From contig NZ_JAOCQF010000002.1 in assembly GCF_025380365.1 (NCBI RefSeq), positions 606,841 through 667,301 of the forward strand: a stretch of DNA of 60,461 nt, written 5' to 3'. Source of the stretch: Albidovulum sediminis (GTDB taxonomy: Bacteria; Pseudomonadota; Alphaproteobacteria; Rhodobacterales; Rhodobacteraceae). Of this stretch, positions 18,478-27,760 are shown piece after piece. Each line of letters opens with the position of its first letter. The stretch's first letter is position 1. The position numbers and the translations under genes are program-made. The notes beneath the pieces were generated by a model. The model saw nothing but the letters and a program-made list of their open reading frames with translations, did no database searches and had not been told where the DNA came from.

Positions 18478-19793
18478 CAGTAGACCCCGGCATAGCGGCG
18501 GCAGAGTGCCGCGTCATCGAGGCCGGCGACGATTTCCAGTTCCTTCCTGCGCATTCCCGTCCAGCAATCCAGGAAGGTGGGTGACATCCAGCCGCAGACC
18601 ACCCTGTCGGCCTCAAGCGCGGCCAGCGCCTCGGGCAGGCTCGCGGGCAGACGGCGGATGCCGAGACGGGCGCGCTCCTCGGCCGACATGTCCTCGGGGT
18701 CGCCTTTCACGATCGGCGGCGTGTCGAGGCCGGCCCTTACCCCCTCGATCCCGGCGCGGATCAGCATGGCCAGGGCCAGATGCGGGCTGGCGGTGGCGTC
18801 CGCGGCGCGGAATTCCATGTTGAAGGCGCGCGCGGGGTTGTAACCGGGACGCTCCGAGGTCGGGCAGATGCGCAAGGTCGCTTCGCGGTCCTGCTCGCCC
18901 AGCGTTGTCCATGACGCCGACCAGTGATGCGGCCGCAGGCGCTGGTAGGACACCACGCTGGGCGCGGTCAGCGCGGTGAGTGCCGCCATGTGGCGCACGA
19001 TCCCGGCGGCAAAGGCCCCGGCCTGCGCCGACAGCCGCCCCGGCCGCGCGGCATCGAAGGTCGCCGGGTTGCCCTGAAGGTCGGTCAGCGAGATGTGGAT
19101 GTGCACCCCGTTGCCCACGCCGTCCGGGTCGGTCTTGGGGCAGAAGCTGGCCTGCCAGCCCATCGTCGCCGCCAGTTCCCGCGTGACCTCGCGGATGGTG
19201 ACGGCGCGGTCCGCCGCCGCCAGCGCACCCGAAGGCCCGCAGACGATCTCGAACTGGTCGCGGCCATATTCCGGCAGGAAACATTCCGGATCGCAACCCG
19301 CCGCGCCAAGGGCGGCCATCAGCATCGGTCCGAACGGATCGGCCCGCCGCTGCGCCGATAGCGCGAAGGATGGCGCCGGGGGCCAGTTGGCGCCGATGAT
19401 CTGGAATTCCTGCTCGAAGGCCGCAACCACGCGCAGGCCAAGCGCCTCTAGATCGGTCACCGCCGCCTTCAGGATGGACCGGACGCAGCCCTCCCACGGG
19501 GTGCCGTCAAGATTTGTGATGTCGGAGTGGTAGAAATGCAGTGGCGTGCGCCCGTCGATCCCCTCGACCCGCACCCCGGCCTCGGGGTCGGGCATCAGCC
19601 GCAGATCGCCCGAAGAGCCGAAGGGGTTGGGGCTGGCGATTTCATCGAACGGGGTTAGCGACAGGTTCGCCGGCACCCATCCCACGCCCCGCGACAGGGC
19701 GGCGGGCAGGCCGGACGCCGCAACCGCGCGGCCCCGGGTGATGGCGGCAATGTCGGTGGTGACGAAGGTCACAAGCTCTTCTGCCCTGATCAT
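18477..19793 (-). CDS. Glutamine-synthetase family ligase (not a housekeeping GlnA)
   Basis: This 438-aa protein has the catalytic domain of glutamine synthetases: VVAAFEQEFQ (metal-binding Glu), EYGRDQFEI, GNGVHIHISL, and a C-terminal Arg-containing stretch LRICPTSERPGYNPARAFNMEFRAADATASPH (split here). The adenylylation loop and usual length of GlnA are missing. It resembles gamma-glutamyl-amine ligases (PuuA/GlnT-like), which join glutamate to amines as the first step of amine use. The start MIRAEELV at 19793 is chosen because it lies seven bases after the preceding stop; longer starts add a non-homologous tail. Confidence 0.9.
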   Translation of the reverse strand: MIRAEELVTFVTTDIAAITRGRAVAASGLPAALSRGVGWVPANLSLTPFDEIASPNPFGSSGDLRLMPDPEAGVRVEGIDGRTPLHFYHSDITNLDGTPWEGCVRSILKAAVTDLEALGLRVVAAFEQEFQIIGANWPPAPSFALSAQRRADPFGPMLMAALGAAGCDPECFLPEYGRDQFEIVCGPSGALAAADRAVTIREVTRELAATMGWQASFCPKTDPDGVGNGVHIHISLTDLQGNPATFDAARPGRLSAQAGAFAAGIVRHMAALTALTAPSVVSYQRLRPHHWSASWTTLGEQDREATLRICPTSERPGYNPARAFNMEFRAADATASPHLALAMLIRAGIEGVRAGLDTPPIVKGDPEDMSAEERARLGIRRLPASLPEALAALEADRVVCGWMSPTFLDCWTGMRRKELEIVAGLDDAALCRRYAGVY

Positions 19794-19800
19794 GGTGTCC

Positions 19801-20463
19801 TCATGCGCCAAGGGCCGCGATACGGGCCAGCACGGTTTCGGTATCGGTGATCCAGCAATAGCCGCCATAGGCGCGCAGGGCCGCCTGGTGCCGTTCGGGG
19901 GTGTAGGTGGCGCAGGCATCCTGCACCAGCGTCACCAGATACCCCCGGTCCGCCGCATCGCGCACCGCCATGTCCACGCACTGATCGGTGACGATGCCGG
20001 CGATGACCAGAAAGCGGGTGTTCAGGTTGCGCAGGACGTAATCGGCATTGGTCGAGTTGAAAAGCCCCGAGGACGTCTTCGGCAGCACCGGTTCGTTCTC
20101 GCGCGGGGTCAGGGGCGCGATGATCGCCCCTTCCGGCGCACCCTTCGGCACATGCATGTTCGACAGCTTGTGATCCAGCGAGCGGTCGCGGCCATCGGCG
20201 GTCAGGCTTTCGATGATGGTGTGGCAGACATTCTCGCCAGCGTTTCGGAAGGCATCGAGCATCTTCACCTGGTTGGGTATGACGACGTCCCGCACGCGCG
20301 TCATGAAATAGCTGTCGGCCGGCATCGGGTGGGTCGGGTCCATCATCGGTTCGGCCCAGATGCGTTGCATGTCCACCAGCAGGAAGGTGCAGGCGCCCTT
20401 CGCATAGGCGCTGTCGCGGCGGATGGTCTGGCCGCCATACTCAATGGATATCAGGTCGCTCAT
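19801..20463 (-). CDS. Isochorismatase-like cysteine hydrolase
   Basis: This 220-aa protein has the isochorismatase-fold catalytic triad: Asp31 in LLVDMQR, Lys129 in VLPKTSSG and Cys162 in VTDQCVDMAVRDA. Such enzymes hydrolyse amides (N-carbamoyl compounds, nicotinamide, biuret-type substrates) or isochorismate. It is the second gene of the RpiR operon, one base after the regulator's stop, and before the glutamine-synthetase-like gene. An amidohydrolase role in nitrogen release fits the context but the substrate is unknown. Confidence 0.9.
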   Translation of the reverse strand: MSDLISIEYGGQTIRRDSAYAKGACTFLLVDMQRIWAEPMMDPTHPMPADSYFMTRVRDVVIPNQVKMLDAFRNAGENVCHTIIESLTADGRDRSLDHKLSNMHVPKGAPEGAIIAPLTPRENEPVLPKTSSGLFNSTNADYVLRNLNTRFLVIAGIVTDQCVDMAVRDAADRGYLVTLVQDACATYTPERHQAALRAYGGYCWITDTETVLARIAALGA

Positions 20464-20464
20464 G

Positions 20465-21373
20465 TCAGTCTCCGGCTTGGGCCGCGTTCGGCGGCGCTGT
20501 CTTGGGATCATCGGCAGGCCGGTCCTCGGTGATGCCGGAAAGGCCCCGCAGGGCCTCGATCTCGGCGATGCGCGCGCGCGAGGTGGCCGACAGGCGGGTG
20601 GTCACCGCGGCGATCAATGCCTCGACCTGCGCAAGGGCGGGAACCATGGTGTCAAAGGGCGAGGGCCCTTCGACCGGGGCCGTCACCACCACCTTTGCAT
20701 GGGCCACAAGCGGGGAGGCCCAGGGGTCGGTGAACAGGATCACCTGCGCCCCCCGCTCGGCGGCGGCGGTGACGAACTGGATCGTGTCGGTCTGGTACCG
20801 GCGGTAGTCGAAGGCGACGATCAGGTCGCGCCGCCCGATGTCGATCAGCGAATCGACCCTGTCGGGCCGATTGCCGCTGACCACCCGGCAATCCGCGCGC
20901 AGCTGGTGCAGGTGTTGCCACAGCATTCCCGCCAGATAGCCCGAGAATCGCCCGCCGATGAAATGCAGCCGCAGTGCCGGATCGGTGACAAGCCGTGCCG
21001 CGGTGTCGAAATCGGCCGCCGGCACCATGCCCGCGGTGGTCTCAAGCAGGGCGGCGCAAGACCGGATGACTTCCTGGTAGATCTGCTCCTGCGGTACCGC
21101 GGCGGCCTTGCCCGCGTCGATCATCGCCAGGGGGGAGTTCATCCGCGCCTGAACTTCCCCCAGCAAGGCCTTCTGGAAATCGGGAAATCCGTCGAAGCCA
21201 AGCCGCGAGACAAAGCGCACGACCGTCGGGCCGGACACCCCGGCCAGTGCGGCAAGATGGGCCACGGTGTTCAGCCCCGCCGCGGGATAGTCGGCGAGCA
21301 GGGCCCGCGCCACCTTCAGGTCGGACGGCGTGAGCTGCACGCTTCCATCGGTCAGGCGATCGCGGATTGCCAT
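20465..21373 (-). CDS. RpiR/MurR family transcriptional regulator
   Basis: This 302-aa regulator has an N-terminal helix-turn-helix (VAHLAALAGVSGPTVVRFVSR, residues about 45-66) and a C-terminal SIS domain (HFIGGRFSGYLAGMLW and beyond) that usually binds a phosphosugar or similar ligand. It is the first gene of the leftward catabolic operon and faces the rightward ABC transporter genes, so it probably controls both. The start at 21373 gives the normal family length; a longer frame upstream is not conserved-looking. Confidence 0.92.
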   Translation of the reverse strand: MAIRDRLTDGSVQLTPSDLKVARALLADYPAAGLNTVAHLAALAGVSGPTVVRFVSRLGFDGFPDFQKALLGEVQARMNSPLAMIDAGKAAAVPQEQIYQEVIRSCAALLETTAGMVPAADFDTAARLVTDPALRLHFIGGRFSGYLAGMLWQHLHQLRADCRVVSGNRPDRVDSLIDIGRRDLIVAFDYRRYQTDTIQFVTAAAERGAQVILFTDPWASPLVAHAKVVVTAPVEGPSPFDTMVPALAQVEALIAAVTTRLSATSRARIAEIEALRGLSGITEDRPADDPKTAPPNAAQAGD

Positions 21374-21404
21374 GTGGTCTTCCCCTGTCCGGGCCGGTTC
21401 CCTG

Positions 21405-21500
21405 CCAGTCAGTATGTAATAGATGATACAAACGTCAACTGTTTTGGTGTTTGTGAAATGATATTGACATCGTGGCCACGCCTGCACCATGCTTTGCGCA
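21405..21500. promoter_or_regulatory. Divergent promoter region with inverted repeat between rpiR and the ABC genes
   Basis: This AT-rich gap contains ACAAAC (21428-21433) and its inverse GTTTGT (21449-21454), separated by 15 bases. A TTGACA box at 21464-21469 could serve the rightward transporter; TTGACG on the minus strand (21433-21438) could serve the rpiR operon. The inverted repeat lies between the two and is a candidate operator for the RpiR protein. No -10 box is strong. Confidence 0.4.
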
Positions 21501-21533
21501 GCACCGGGGCTGACGTCGAGGTTGGGAGGGATG

Positions 21534-23327
21534 ATGCCGCGACTTGGGATGCAGGCCGTCAAGGGGACCATCACGCTTGCCCTGCCGCTGATCGCGCTGA
21601 CGGTCATCGCCGAGCTTTTCCTGCCGGCGGCCCTGGCGCGTCTGGCGACGCTGTATCTCATCTATGTCACCGCCGTCGTCGGGATGCAGATCTACAGCGG
21701 TAATTCCGGCATCATCTCGTTCGGGCAGGCGGGGTTCATGGCGCTGGGGGCCTACGGCTCCGCGCTGCTTACCATCCAGCCTGCGGTGATCTCCACCAGT
21801 CTGCCCGATCTGCCCGGATGGCTGGCCGCAATCGCCGGGGGGCAGTCGCTGCCTGTCGGGATGGCGGGCGCGCTGCTGCTGGTCGGCCTCGTCGCCACCG
21901 TTTTCGGACTGCCGCTGTCGCGGCTCGGGGGGGCGGCGGCCTCGATCGCCACGCTGGGCTTTCTGGTGATCGTCCATGTCACGCTGGTCGCCTCGACCGA
22001 CATCACGCGCGGCAGCCAGACCTTCTTCGGGGTGCCCCGCGGCGTATCGGCCTTCACCGCGCTCGTGGTGGCGCTGGTCGCGGTGGCGGTGGCGCGGCTC
22101 TATCGCGGCACCAGGGCCGGACTTGCCCTGCGCGCCGCGCGCGAGGATGAGGTTGCGGCGCGGGCCAGCGGCGTGAACGTGGTGCGCGAGCGGTTCCTGG
22201 CCTGGGTGCTGGGCGGCCTGGTTTCGGGTGCGGCGGGGGTGCTTCTGGCGCATTTCCTCGGCGCCTTCTCACCCAAGGATTTCCATTTCAACCTGACCTT
22301 CCTGCTGATGTCGATGCTGATCCTTGGCGGTATCTCGACGGTCTCTGGCGCCGTCGGGGGTACGGCGCTGATCGTGGTCATGGTCGATCTGCTGCGCCGT
22401 CTGGAAGGGGGGGCGGAGGTTCTTGGCCTGCAACTGCCCGAGGTATTCGGCCTGACCGACATCGGCGTCGGCCTTGTCATCCTTGCCGTTATGTACCGCC
22501 TGCGCGACGGCCTGTTCGGCCTGCGCGAGGTGGATGAGCGGCTGTTCCCCGAGCCTGCCGCCGCAGCGGCCCCTGTCGCGCCATCAGGCGCGACCGATCA
22601 GGTTTCGCTGACCGTCGAAGGCGTCGGGCGGCGCTTTTCCGGACTGGTGGCGCTGGAGGATGTCAGCTTTTCGGTCCGCCCCGGCCTCGTCACCGGGCTG
22701 ATCGGTCCGAACGGGGCGGGGAAATCGACCCTCATAAACGCCATCTGCGGCATCGTCCCGCCCAGTTCCGGCCGCGTACTCCTGAACGGAACGGACACCG
22801 CGCTTGTGCCGGTGCACGAGATTCCCTCCCGCGGCCTTGGTCGAACCTTCCAGAACATCCGCCTGTTCCGCAACCTTTCCGTGCTGGAGAACGTGACCGT
22901 CGCCGCAGACGCCGTCGCCGGCCCGGGCGAGGACAGCCGCGCCGCGGCCATGGCCGCCCTGGCCGTCGTGGGAATGCAGGGCCTGGCCGCCCGACCCGCC
23001 AGCTCCTTGCCCTACGGGGCGCAGCGCCGGTTGGAAATTGCCCGCGCGCTGGCCCTTCGCCCGTCGTTCCTGCTGCTCGACGAGCCCGCCGCCGGCATGA
23101 ACCCGGCCGAGACCGACGCCCTGATCGCCGTGCTGCGCCAGATCCGCGCGGATCACCGGATCGGCCTTCTGGTGGTGGAGCATGACCTGAAGCTCATCAT
23201 GCGGCTCTGCGACCACATAGTCGTGCTCAACAAGGGCCAGATGATCGCCGAAGGCCCGCCGGAACACATCCGCGCCGATCCCGCGGTGATCGAAGCCTAC
23301 ATCGGCAAGCGACGTGCTGCCGCCTGA
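21534..23327 (+). CDS. Fused permease/ATPase of a branched-chain amino-acid type ABC transporter (LivM-LivG)
   Basis: This 597-aa protein joins a LivM-type permease (about eight or nine TM helices, residues 10-325) to a LivG-type ATPase (residues about 350-590). The ATPase has Walker A GLIGPNGAGKST near 389, Walker B FLLLDEPAAGMNP, and a signature region LPYGAQRRLEIARAL in which the usual SxGQ is changed to PYGAQ. It is the first gene of the rightward transporter set with a binding protein, LivF and LivH downstream. Two adjacent ATGs (21531, 21534) follow a GGGAGGG site; the second has better spacing. Confidence 0.92.
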   Translation: MPRLGMQAVKGTITLALPLIALTVIAELFLPAALARLATLYLIYVTAVVGMQIYSGNSGIISFGQAGFMALGAYGSALLTIQPAVISTSLPDLPGWLAAIAGGQSLPVGMAGALLLVGLVATVFGLPLSRLGGAAASIATLGFLVIVHVTLVASTDITRGSQTFFGVPRGVSAFTALVVALVAVAVARLYRGTRAGLALRAAREDEVAARASGVNVVRERFLAWVLGGLVSGAAGVLLAHFLGAFSPKDFHFNLTFLLMSMLILGGISTVSGAVGGTALIVVMVDLLRRLEGGAEVLGLQLPEVFGLTDIGVGLVILAVMYRLRDGLFGLREVDERLFPEPAAAAAPVAPSGATDQVSLTVEGVGRRFSGLVALEDVSFSVRPGLVTGLIGPNGAGKSTLINAICGIVPPSSGRVLLNGTDTALVPVHEIPSRGLGRTFQNIRLFRNLSVLENVTVAADAVAGPGEDSRAAAMAALAVVGMQGLAARPASSLPYGAQRRLEIARALALRPSFLLLDEPAAGMNPAETDALIAVLRQIRADHRIGLLVVEHDLKLIMRLCDHIVVLNKGQMIAEGPPEHIRADPAVIEAYIGKRRAAA

Positions 23328-23360
23328 CGTTTCCAGCCAACCAACAGAGGAAGACCGGAC

Positions 23361-24515
23361 ATGAAGAAGAACAAGCTCTTGCTGCTTTCAGGCGCCTTCG
23401 CTGCGCTGGCGTCGGCCCCCGCGATGGCCGAAGATCTGGTGATCGGGCTGGCCACCGCCCAGACCGGCGGCCTTGCCCCCTATGACCAGCCGAACCTTGC
23501 CGGCTTGCAGATGCGGATCGAAGAGATCAACGCCGCGGGCGGGATCGCCGGGAAGTTCCCGATCCAGACCATCATCAAGGACACCCGCTCGGACTCGGCG
23601 CAGACCGCCCTGGTGGCGCAGGAACTCGTGGATGCTGGCGCGCAACTCATCATCACGCCCTGCGACGCCGACCCTTCGATCGCGGCCGGCATGATCACCC
23701 AGGGCGCCGGCATTCCCGCCATTTCCTTCTGTGCCACCACGCCGACGCTGCCGCTGGCGGTGGGGGACTACATGTTCTCGAACTATCCCGCCGACAACGT
23801 GCAGGCGGCCATGCTGGCCGCCCATGCCGTCGAGAGCGGCTACAAGACTGCCTACATCCTGACCTCGCCCGACAGCGCCTATACCCTGAAACTGCCGCAG
23901 TACTTCGGGCAGGCGTTCACCGCGAAGGGCGGCGCGCTGGCGGGCGAAGGCACCTATTCCATGGGCCAGCAGGATTTCGGCGCCGAGGTGACCAAGATCG
24001 CGGCGATGGACCCCAGGCCCGATGTCATCATGACCTCGGCCTATGAACCCGATTTCCCGGCCTTTGTCCGCCAGCTGCGCGGCGCGGGCGTAACGACGCC
24101 GATCCTCGGGTCGGACGGGATCGACAGCCCGACCACCTTCGGCCTTGGCGACCTGGTCGAAGGCGTCGTCTTCTCGACAGCGGGGCACGCCACCGCCGGC
24201 AGCCCGCTTGAGGCGTTCAACGCCAGGTGGACGGAACGGACCGGTGCGGCCCCGGATACGATCTACATCGCCAACGGCTATGACCTCGGCACCATCATCG
24301 AGGCCGCCGTCACCGCCGCCGACAGCCTCGATCCGGCCGCCATCCGCGACGGCATCGCCAATCTGGAAGGCCTTCAGGGCGTGACCGGGGCGATCACCTT
24401 CAAGGGAACCATCGGCATGCCCTTGCGCGCCGTCTCGCTGGTGCGGATCAAGGCGGGCGAGCGGGAACTGGTCGCGCAGGGCCAGCCCGACCCGGCCGAC
24501 ATCCCGGCCCCTTGA
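23361..24515 (+). CDS. ABC transporter substrate-binding protein, Leu/Ile/Val-binding family
   Basis: This 384-aa periplasmic binding protein has a signal peptide MKKNKLLLLSGAFAALASAP ending at AMA-ED near residue 23, then the two-lobe type I fold. The opening segment DLVIGLATAQTGGLAPYDQP is typical of the LivJ/AmiC group. The ligand is unknown; being divergent from an amine or amide catabolic operon it probably binds that operon's substrate. An AGAGGAAGA ribosome site precedes the ATG. Confidence 0.92.
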   Translation: MKKNKLLLLSGAFAALASAPAMAEDLVIGLATAQTGGLAPYDQPNLAGLQMRIEEINAAGGIAGKFPIQTIIKDTRSDSAQTALVAQELVDAGAQLIITPCDADPSIAAGMITQGAGIPAISFCATTPTLPLAVGDYMFSNYPADNVQAAMLAAHAVESGYKTAYILTSPDSAYTLKLPQYFGQAFTAKGGALAGEGTYSMGQQDFGAEVTKIAAMDPRPDVIMTSAYEPDFPAFVRQLRGAGVTTPILGSDGIDSPTTFGLGDLVEGVVFSTAGHATAGSPLEAFNARWTERTGAAPDTIYIANGYDLGTIIEAAVTAADSLDPAAIRDGIANLEGLQGVTGAITFKGTIGMPLRAVSLVRIKAGERELVAQGQPDPADIPAP

Positions 24516-24585
24516 ACCCATGCCCGGCGGCCCGGGACCAGCCCGGGCCGTTTCCCACCCGCGAGCCTTGAAGGACCCCCCGACC

Positions 24586-25305
24586 ATGCCGGATGAACCC
24601 CTTCTGTCCATCGAGGGACTGACCGTCAGCTACGGCGCGGTCGAGGCGGTGCGCGGCATCGACCTGACGGTGAAGCGGGGGGAGGTCGTCACCCTGCTGG
24701 GGGCGAACGGAGCGGGCAAAAGCTCGACCCTGAACGCGCTGGTGGGGCTTGCGCCGCGCAAGGCCAGGCGGATGCTGTTCGAGGGCGCCGACATCGCGGG
24801 CCAGGCGACCGAAACCATCGTCCGGCGCGGCATGACGCTGGTTCCGGAGGGCCGCCGGGTGTTTTCGTCGCTGACGGTGGAGGAAAACCTGATGCTGGGC
24901 GGCGCCCGGCACGCCGCCCGCGGCGATCCCGCGGCGGTGAAGGCCGATATGCTGGAACGGTTCCCCATCCTTGCCGAACGGCTGCACCAGAAGGCGGGGT
25001 CGCTCTCGGGGGGCGAACAGCAGATGCTGGCGATTGCCCGCGCGCTGATGTCCTCGCCCGATCTTCTGCTTCTGGACGAGCCCTCGCTGGGCCTGGCCCC
25101 GCAGGTGGTGGACCGGATATTCGACCTGATCCGCAATCTGCGCGACCGCGGGCTGACCATTCTTCTGGTCGAACAGAACGTGGCGCAATCGCTTGAGATC
25201 GCCGACCGCGGCTATGTGCTGGCCAACGGCCGGATCGAGTTGCAGGGCGCCGCCGCCGACCTGCGCGCATCCCCGGAAATCCAAGACGCCTACCTGGGCG
25301 CATGA
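24586..25305 (+). CDS. ABC transporter ATP-binding protein, LivF type
   Basis: This 239-aa ATPase has Walker A GANGAGKSS, the signature LSGGEQQMLAIARAL and Walker B LLLLDEPSLGLAP. It pairs with the LivG domain of the fused protein encoded two genes upstream. The start MPDEPLLSIEG at 24586 is preferred over an earlier ATG, since the ATPase fold begins directly after it. Confidence 0.93.
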   Translation: MPDEPLLSIEGLTVSYGAVEAVRGIDLTVKRGEVVTLLGANGAGKSSTLNALVGLAPRKARRMLFEGADIAGQATETIVRRGMTLVPEGRRVFSSLTVEENLMLGGARHAARGDPAAVKADMLERFPILAERLHQKAGSLSGGEQQMLAIARALMSSPDLLLLDEPSLGLAPQVVDRIFDLIRNLRDRGLTILLVEQNVAQSLEIADRGYVLANGRIELQGAAADLRASPEIQDAYLGA

Positions 25306-25321
25306 GGCCAAGGACTTCGCC

Positions 25322-26209
25322 ATGGACATCTTCCTGCAGCAGCTTCTGAACGCTCTCAGCCTTGGCGGAACCTACGCGCTTCTGGCGCTGGGGCTGGCGG
25401 TGGTGTTCTCGATCATCGGCCTGATCAACTTCGCGCATGGCGAACTGATGACCGTCACCGGCTACGCGATCTGCTTTGCGCTGATCTGGGGCCTGCCCTT
25501 CCCGCTTGCGGTGATGGCCGGGCTTGCGGTCGCGGTGGTTGCGGCCCTTCTGATGGAGCGTATCGCATTCCGCCCGGTGCGGGGGGCATCGGGCACGACG
25601 CTGCTGCTGACCAGCTTTGCTGTCAGCGCGATCCTGCGCGTGCTGTTCCAGAACCTGATCTCGGCCCGCCCGATCCCGGTGTCGATCCCGGCCTCGCTTT
25701 CGGGCGTCCTGACCATCGGTCCGCTGCATCTGGGCATGATCCAGCTGATCTCCATCATCGTCACGCTGGTCATGCTTCTGGGGCTGAACCTGTTTCTGCA
25801 CCGCACGATGGCCGGCCGGGCGATGCGCGCCGCCGCCGAGGATTTCGCCGTGCTGCGCCTGATGGGCCTGCGCGCCAATTCGGTTGTGGCCACCGCGTTC
25901 GCGATCTCGGGATTGCTGGCCGGGGTGGCGGGTCTGCTCTGGGTCGCGCAGCGCGGCAGCGTGGACCCGCTGATGGGGGCGCTGCCGGTGCTGAAAGCCT
26001 TCATAGCGGCGATCATCGGCGGCCTGGGCAGCCTGTCGGGTGCTGTCGCCGGCGGCTTTCTTCTGGGTTTCATCGAGGTCATTCTCCAGGCCTATCTGCC
26101 CGAAAGCCTGCTGCCCTACCGCGATGCCTTCGCCATTCTTCTGGTGATCGCGGTCCTGTTGTTCCGCCCGCAGGGCCTGCTCGCGCGCAAGACACCGGTC
26201 AAGTTGTGA
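25322..26209 (+). CDS. ABC transporter permease, LivH type
   Basis: This 295-aa membrane protein has about eight helices and the family start LLNALSLGGTYALLALGLAVV, with the EAA-like loop and IIGGLGSLSGAVAGGFLLG towards the C-terminus. It completes the transporter (binding protein, fused LivM-LivG, LivF, LivH). An AAGGA site lies nine bases before the ATG at 25322. An inverted repeat follows the stop. Confidence 0.93.
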   Translation: MDIFLQQLLNALSLGGTYALLALGLAVVFSIIGLINFAHGELMTVTGYAICFALIWGLPFPLAVMAGLAVAVVAALLMERIAFRPVRGASGTTLLLTSFAVSAILRVLFQNLISARPIPVSIPASLSGVLTIGPLHLGMIQLISIIVTLVMLLGLNLFLHRTMAGRAMRAAAEDFAVLRLMGLRANSVVATAFAISGLLAGVAGLLWVAQRGSVDPLMGALPVLKAFIAAIIGGLGSLSGAVAGGFLLGFIEVILQAYLPESLLPYRDAFAILLVIAVLLFRPQGLLARKTPVKL

Positions 26210-26215
26210 CAGGTT

Positions 26216-26247
26216 CCTGCCGCCGCGCGCCGCCCGGCTGCGGCAGG
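26216..26247 (+). terminator. Possible terminator hairpin after the LivH-type gene
   Basis: CCTGCCGC (26216-26223) pairs with GCGGCAGG (26240-26247) around a 16-base GC-rich loop. No T-run follows, so it may be a weak or Rho-assisted end. Confidence 0.35.
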
Positions 26248-26380
26248 TCGCGGCGGTCGCATCCCGCCCTTGGCATTGAGCGGGCCCGTTCCGCTCCGTC
26301 ACGCTTGCGTGGCCGTTGTTGGGATGCAAATCTGCGCCGCAATGGACGGCAGGCCTGGCCGTGCTTCGGGGGATTGGACA

Positions 26381-27760
26381 ATGGACGCCGCTACTCGGCC
26401 GCTCGCGACAGGGCAGAACCGGGATTTTGGCGATGCGCTTGCGCAGGCGAGCATCCTGATCGTCGACGATGAGGCGGGCATGCGCCACTTCCTGTCGCGC
26501 ACGCTGGAGAATCGGTGCAAGGCGGTCGAGGTGGCCCCGGACAGTGATGCCGCGATGACGCTGATGGAGACGCGGCATTTCGATCTGATCATCGTCGACA
26601 ACCGCATGCAGGGAAAGCTGGGCGTCGAATGGCTGGCGGAACAGCGGGCGTCGGGCCTGTTTCCCCCTGCCATCCTGATCACCGCCTTCGCCGACCTCGA
26701 GACGGCCATCCAGGCGCTCAAGGCCGGGGCGTCGGACTTCCTGCTGAAGCCCTTCCGTTCGAACCAGATCCTGAACGCGGTGGCGCGCTGCCTGGAACGT
26801 GTGCGGCTGGAGCGCGAGAACCACGTCCTGCGCCACGAACTGAGGTCCAATTCGGACCACATCCTTCTGCGCGATCGGCTGATCGGCAGCTCGCCGGCGA
26901 TCGAGGCCGTGCGCCAGACCATCGCGCGTGTCGCTCCTCTTCCGTCGACCGTCCTGCTGACGGGCCAATCCGGAACAGGAAAGGAGGTTGCCGCCCGGAT
27001 GATCCATGACCTGTCCGATCGCGCCGAACGGCCTTTCGTGCCGGTGAACTGCGCGGCCATCCCGGCGGACATGGTCGAGACCGAGTTGTTCGGCCATTTG
27101 AGAGGGGCCTTCACCGGCGCCCACCAGAACCGCGAAGGGCTGTTCCTGCATGCCCGTGGCGGCACGCTGTTCCTGGACGAAATCGGGGAACTGCCGCTTG
27201 CCGTCCAAGCCAAGCTCCTGCGGGTGCTGGAGGATCGCCGCGTCCGTCCGCTCGGGTCGGAACGCGAAGTCGCCGTGGACGTGCGGCTGCTTTTCGCCAC
27301 CAATTCCGATCTCGACCGCGCGGTGGCAGAAGGCCGCTTCCGCGCCGATCTTCTTTATCGCATCAACATCCTCGCGATCCACATGCCTCCGCTGTCGCAG
27401 CGCGGCGACGATGTTCAGGAACTGGCCCGGCTGTTCATGTCGAAGCTCGCACAGCAGATGGGCATGCCGCCGATGGCGTTGACCCCCGAAATCGAGGCCG
27501 GATTTGCCGCATACGACTGGCCCGGAAATGTGCGGGAACTTCGCAACACCATAGAGCGGGCGCTTATCCTTGGGCGATTCCCCGCGGACATGACGCCGCC
27601 GCTGGCCCTGGATCGGGCGGGCGAAACGCTGGCCGAGCTCGAGCGCCGCGCGATCCTGTCTGCGATCGCCGCGGAGAATGGCGACCGTGATGCCGCGGGG
27701 CGGCGTCTCGGGATTTCGCGCAAGACGATCGATCGGCGCCTGGCAGACTGGAATGGCTGA
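26381..27760 (+). CDS. Sigma-54-dependent response regulator (NtrC/DctD type)
   Basis: This 459-aa protein has three parts. The receiver (residues 22-140) has acidic pocket VDDE at 28-31 and phospho-acceptor Asp73 in IIVDNRM. The AAA+ domain (about 165-395) has Walker A GQSGTGKE near 195 and the sigma-54 contact loop GAFTGA near 243. The C-terminus is a Fis-type helix-turn-helix (GRRLGISRKTIDRRL). It activates RNA polymerase carrying sigma-54. The kinase gene overlaps its end by eight bases, and a -24/-12 promoter lies before the antiporter gene downstream, the likely target. Confidence 0.95.
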   Translation: MDAATRPLATGQNRDFGDALAQASILIVDDEAGMRHFLSRTLENRCKAVEVAPDSDAAMTLMETRHFDLIIVDNRMQGKLGVEWLAEQRASGLFPPAILITAFADLETAIQALKAGASDFLLKPFRSNQILNAVARCLERVRLERENHVLRHELRSNSDHILLRDRLIGSSPAIEAVRQTIARVAPLPSTVLLTGQSGTGKEVAARMIHDLSDRAERPFVPVNCAAIPADMVETELFGHLRGAFTGAHQNREGLFLHARGGTLFLDEIGELPLAVQAKLLRVLEDRRVRPLGSEREVAVDVRLLFATNSDLDRAVAEGRFRADLLYRINILAIHMPPLSQRGDDVQELARLFMSKLAQQMGMPPMALTPEIEAGFAAYDWPGNVRELRNTIERALILGRFPADMTPPLALDRAGETLAELERRAILSAIAAENGDRDAAGRRLGISRKTIDRRLADWNG

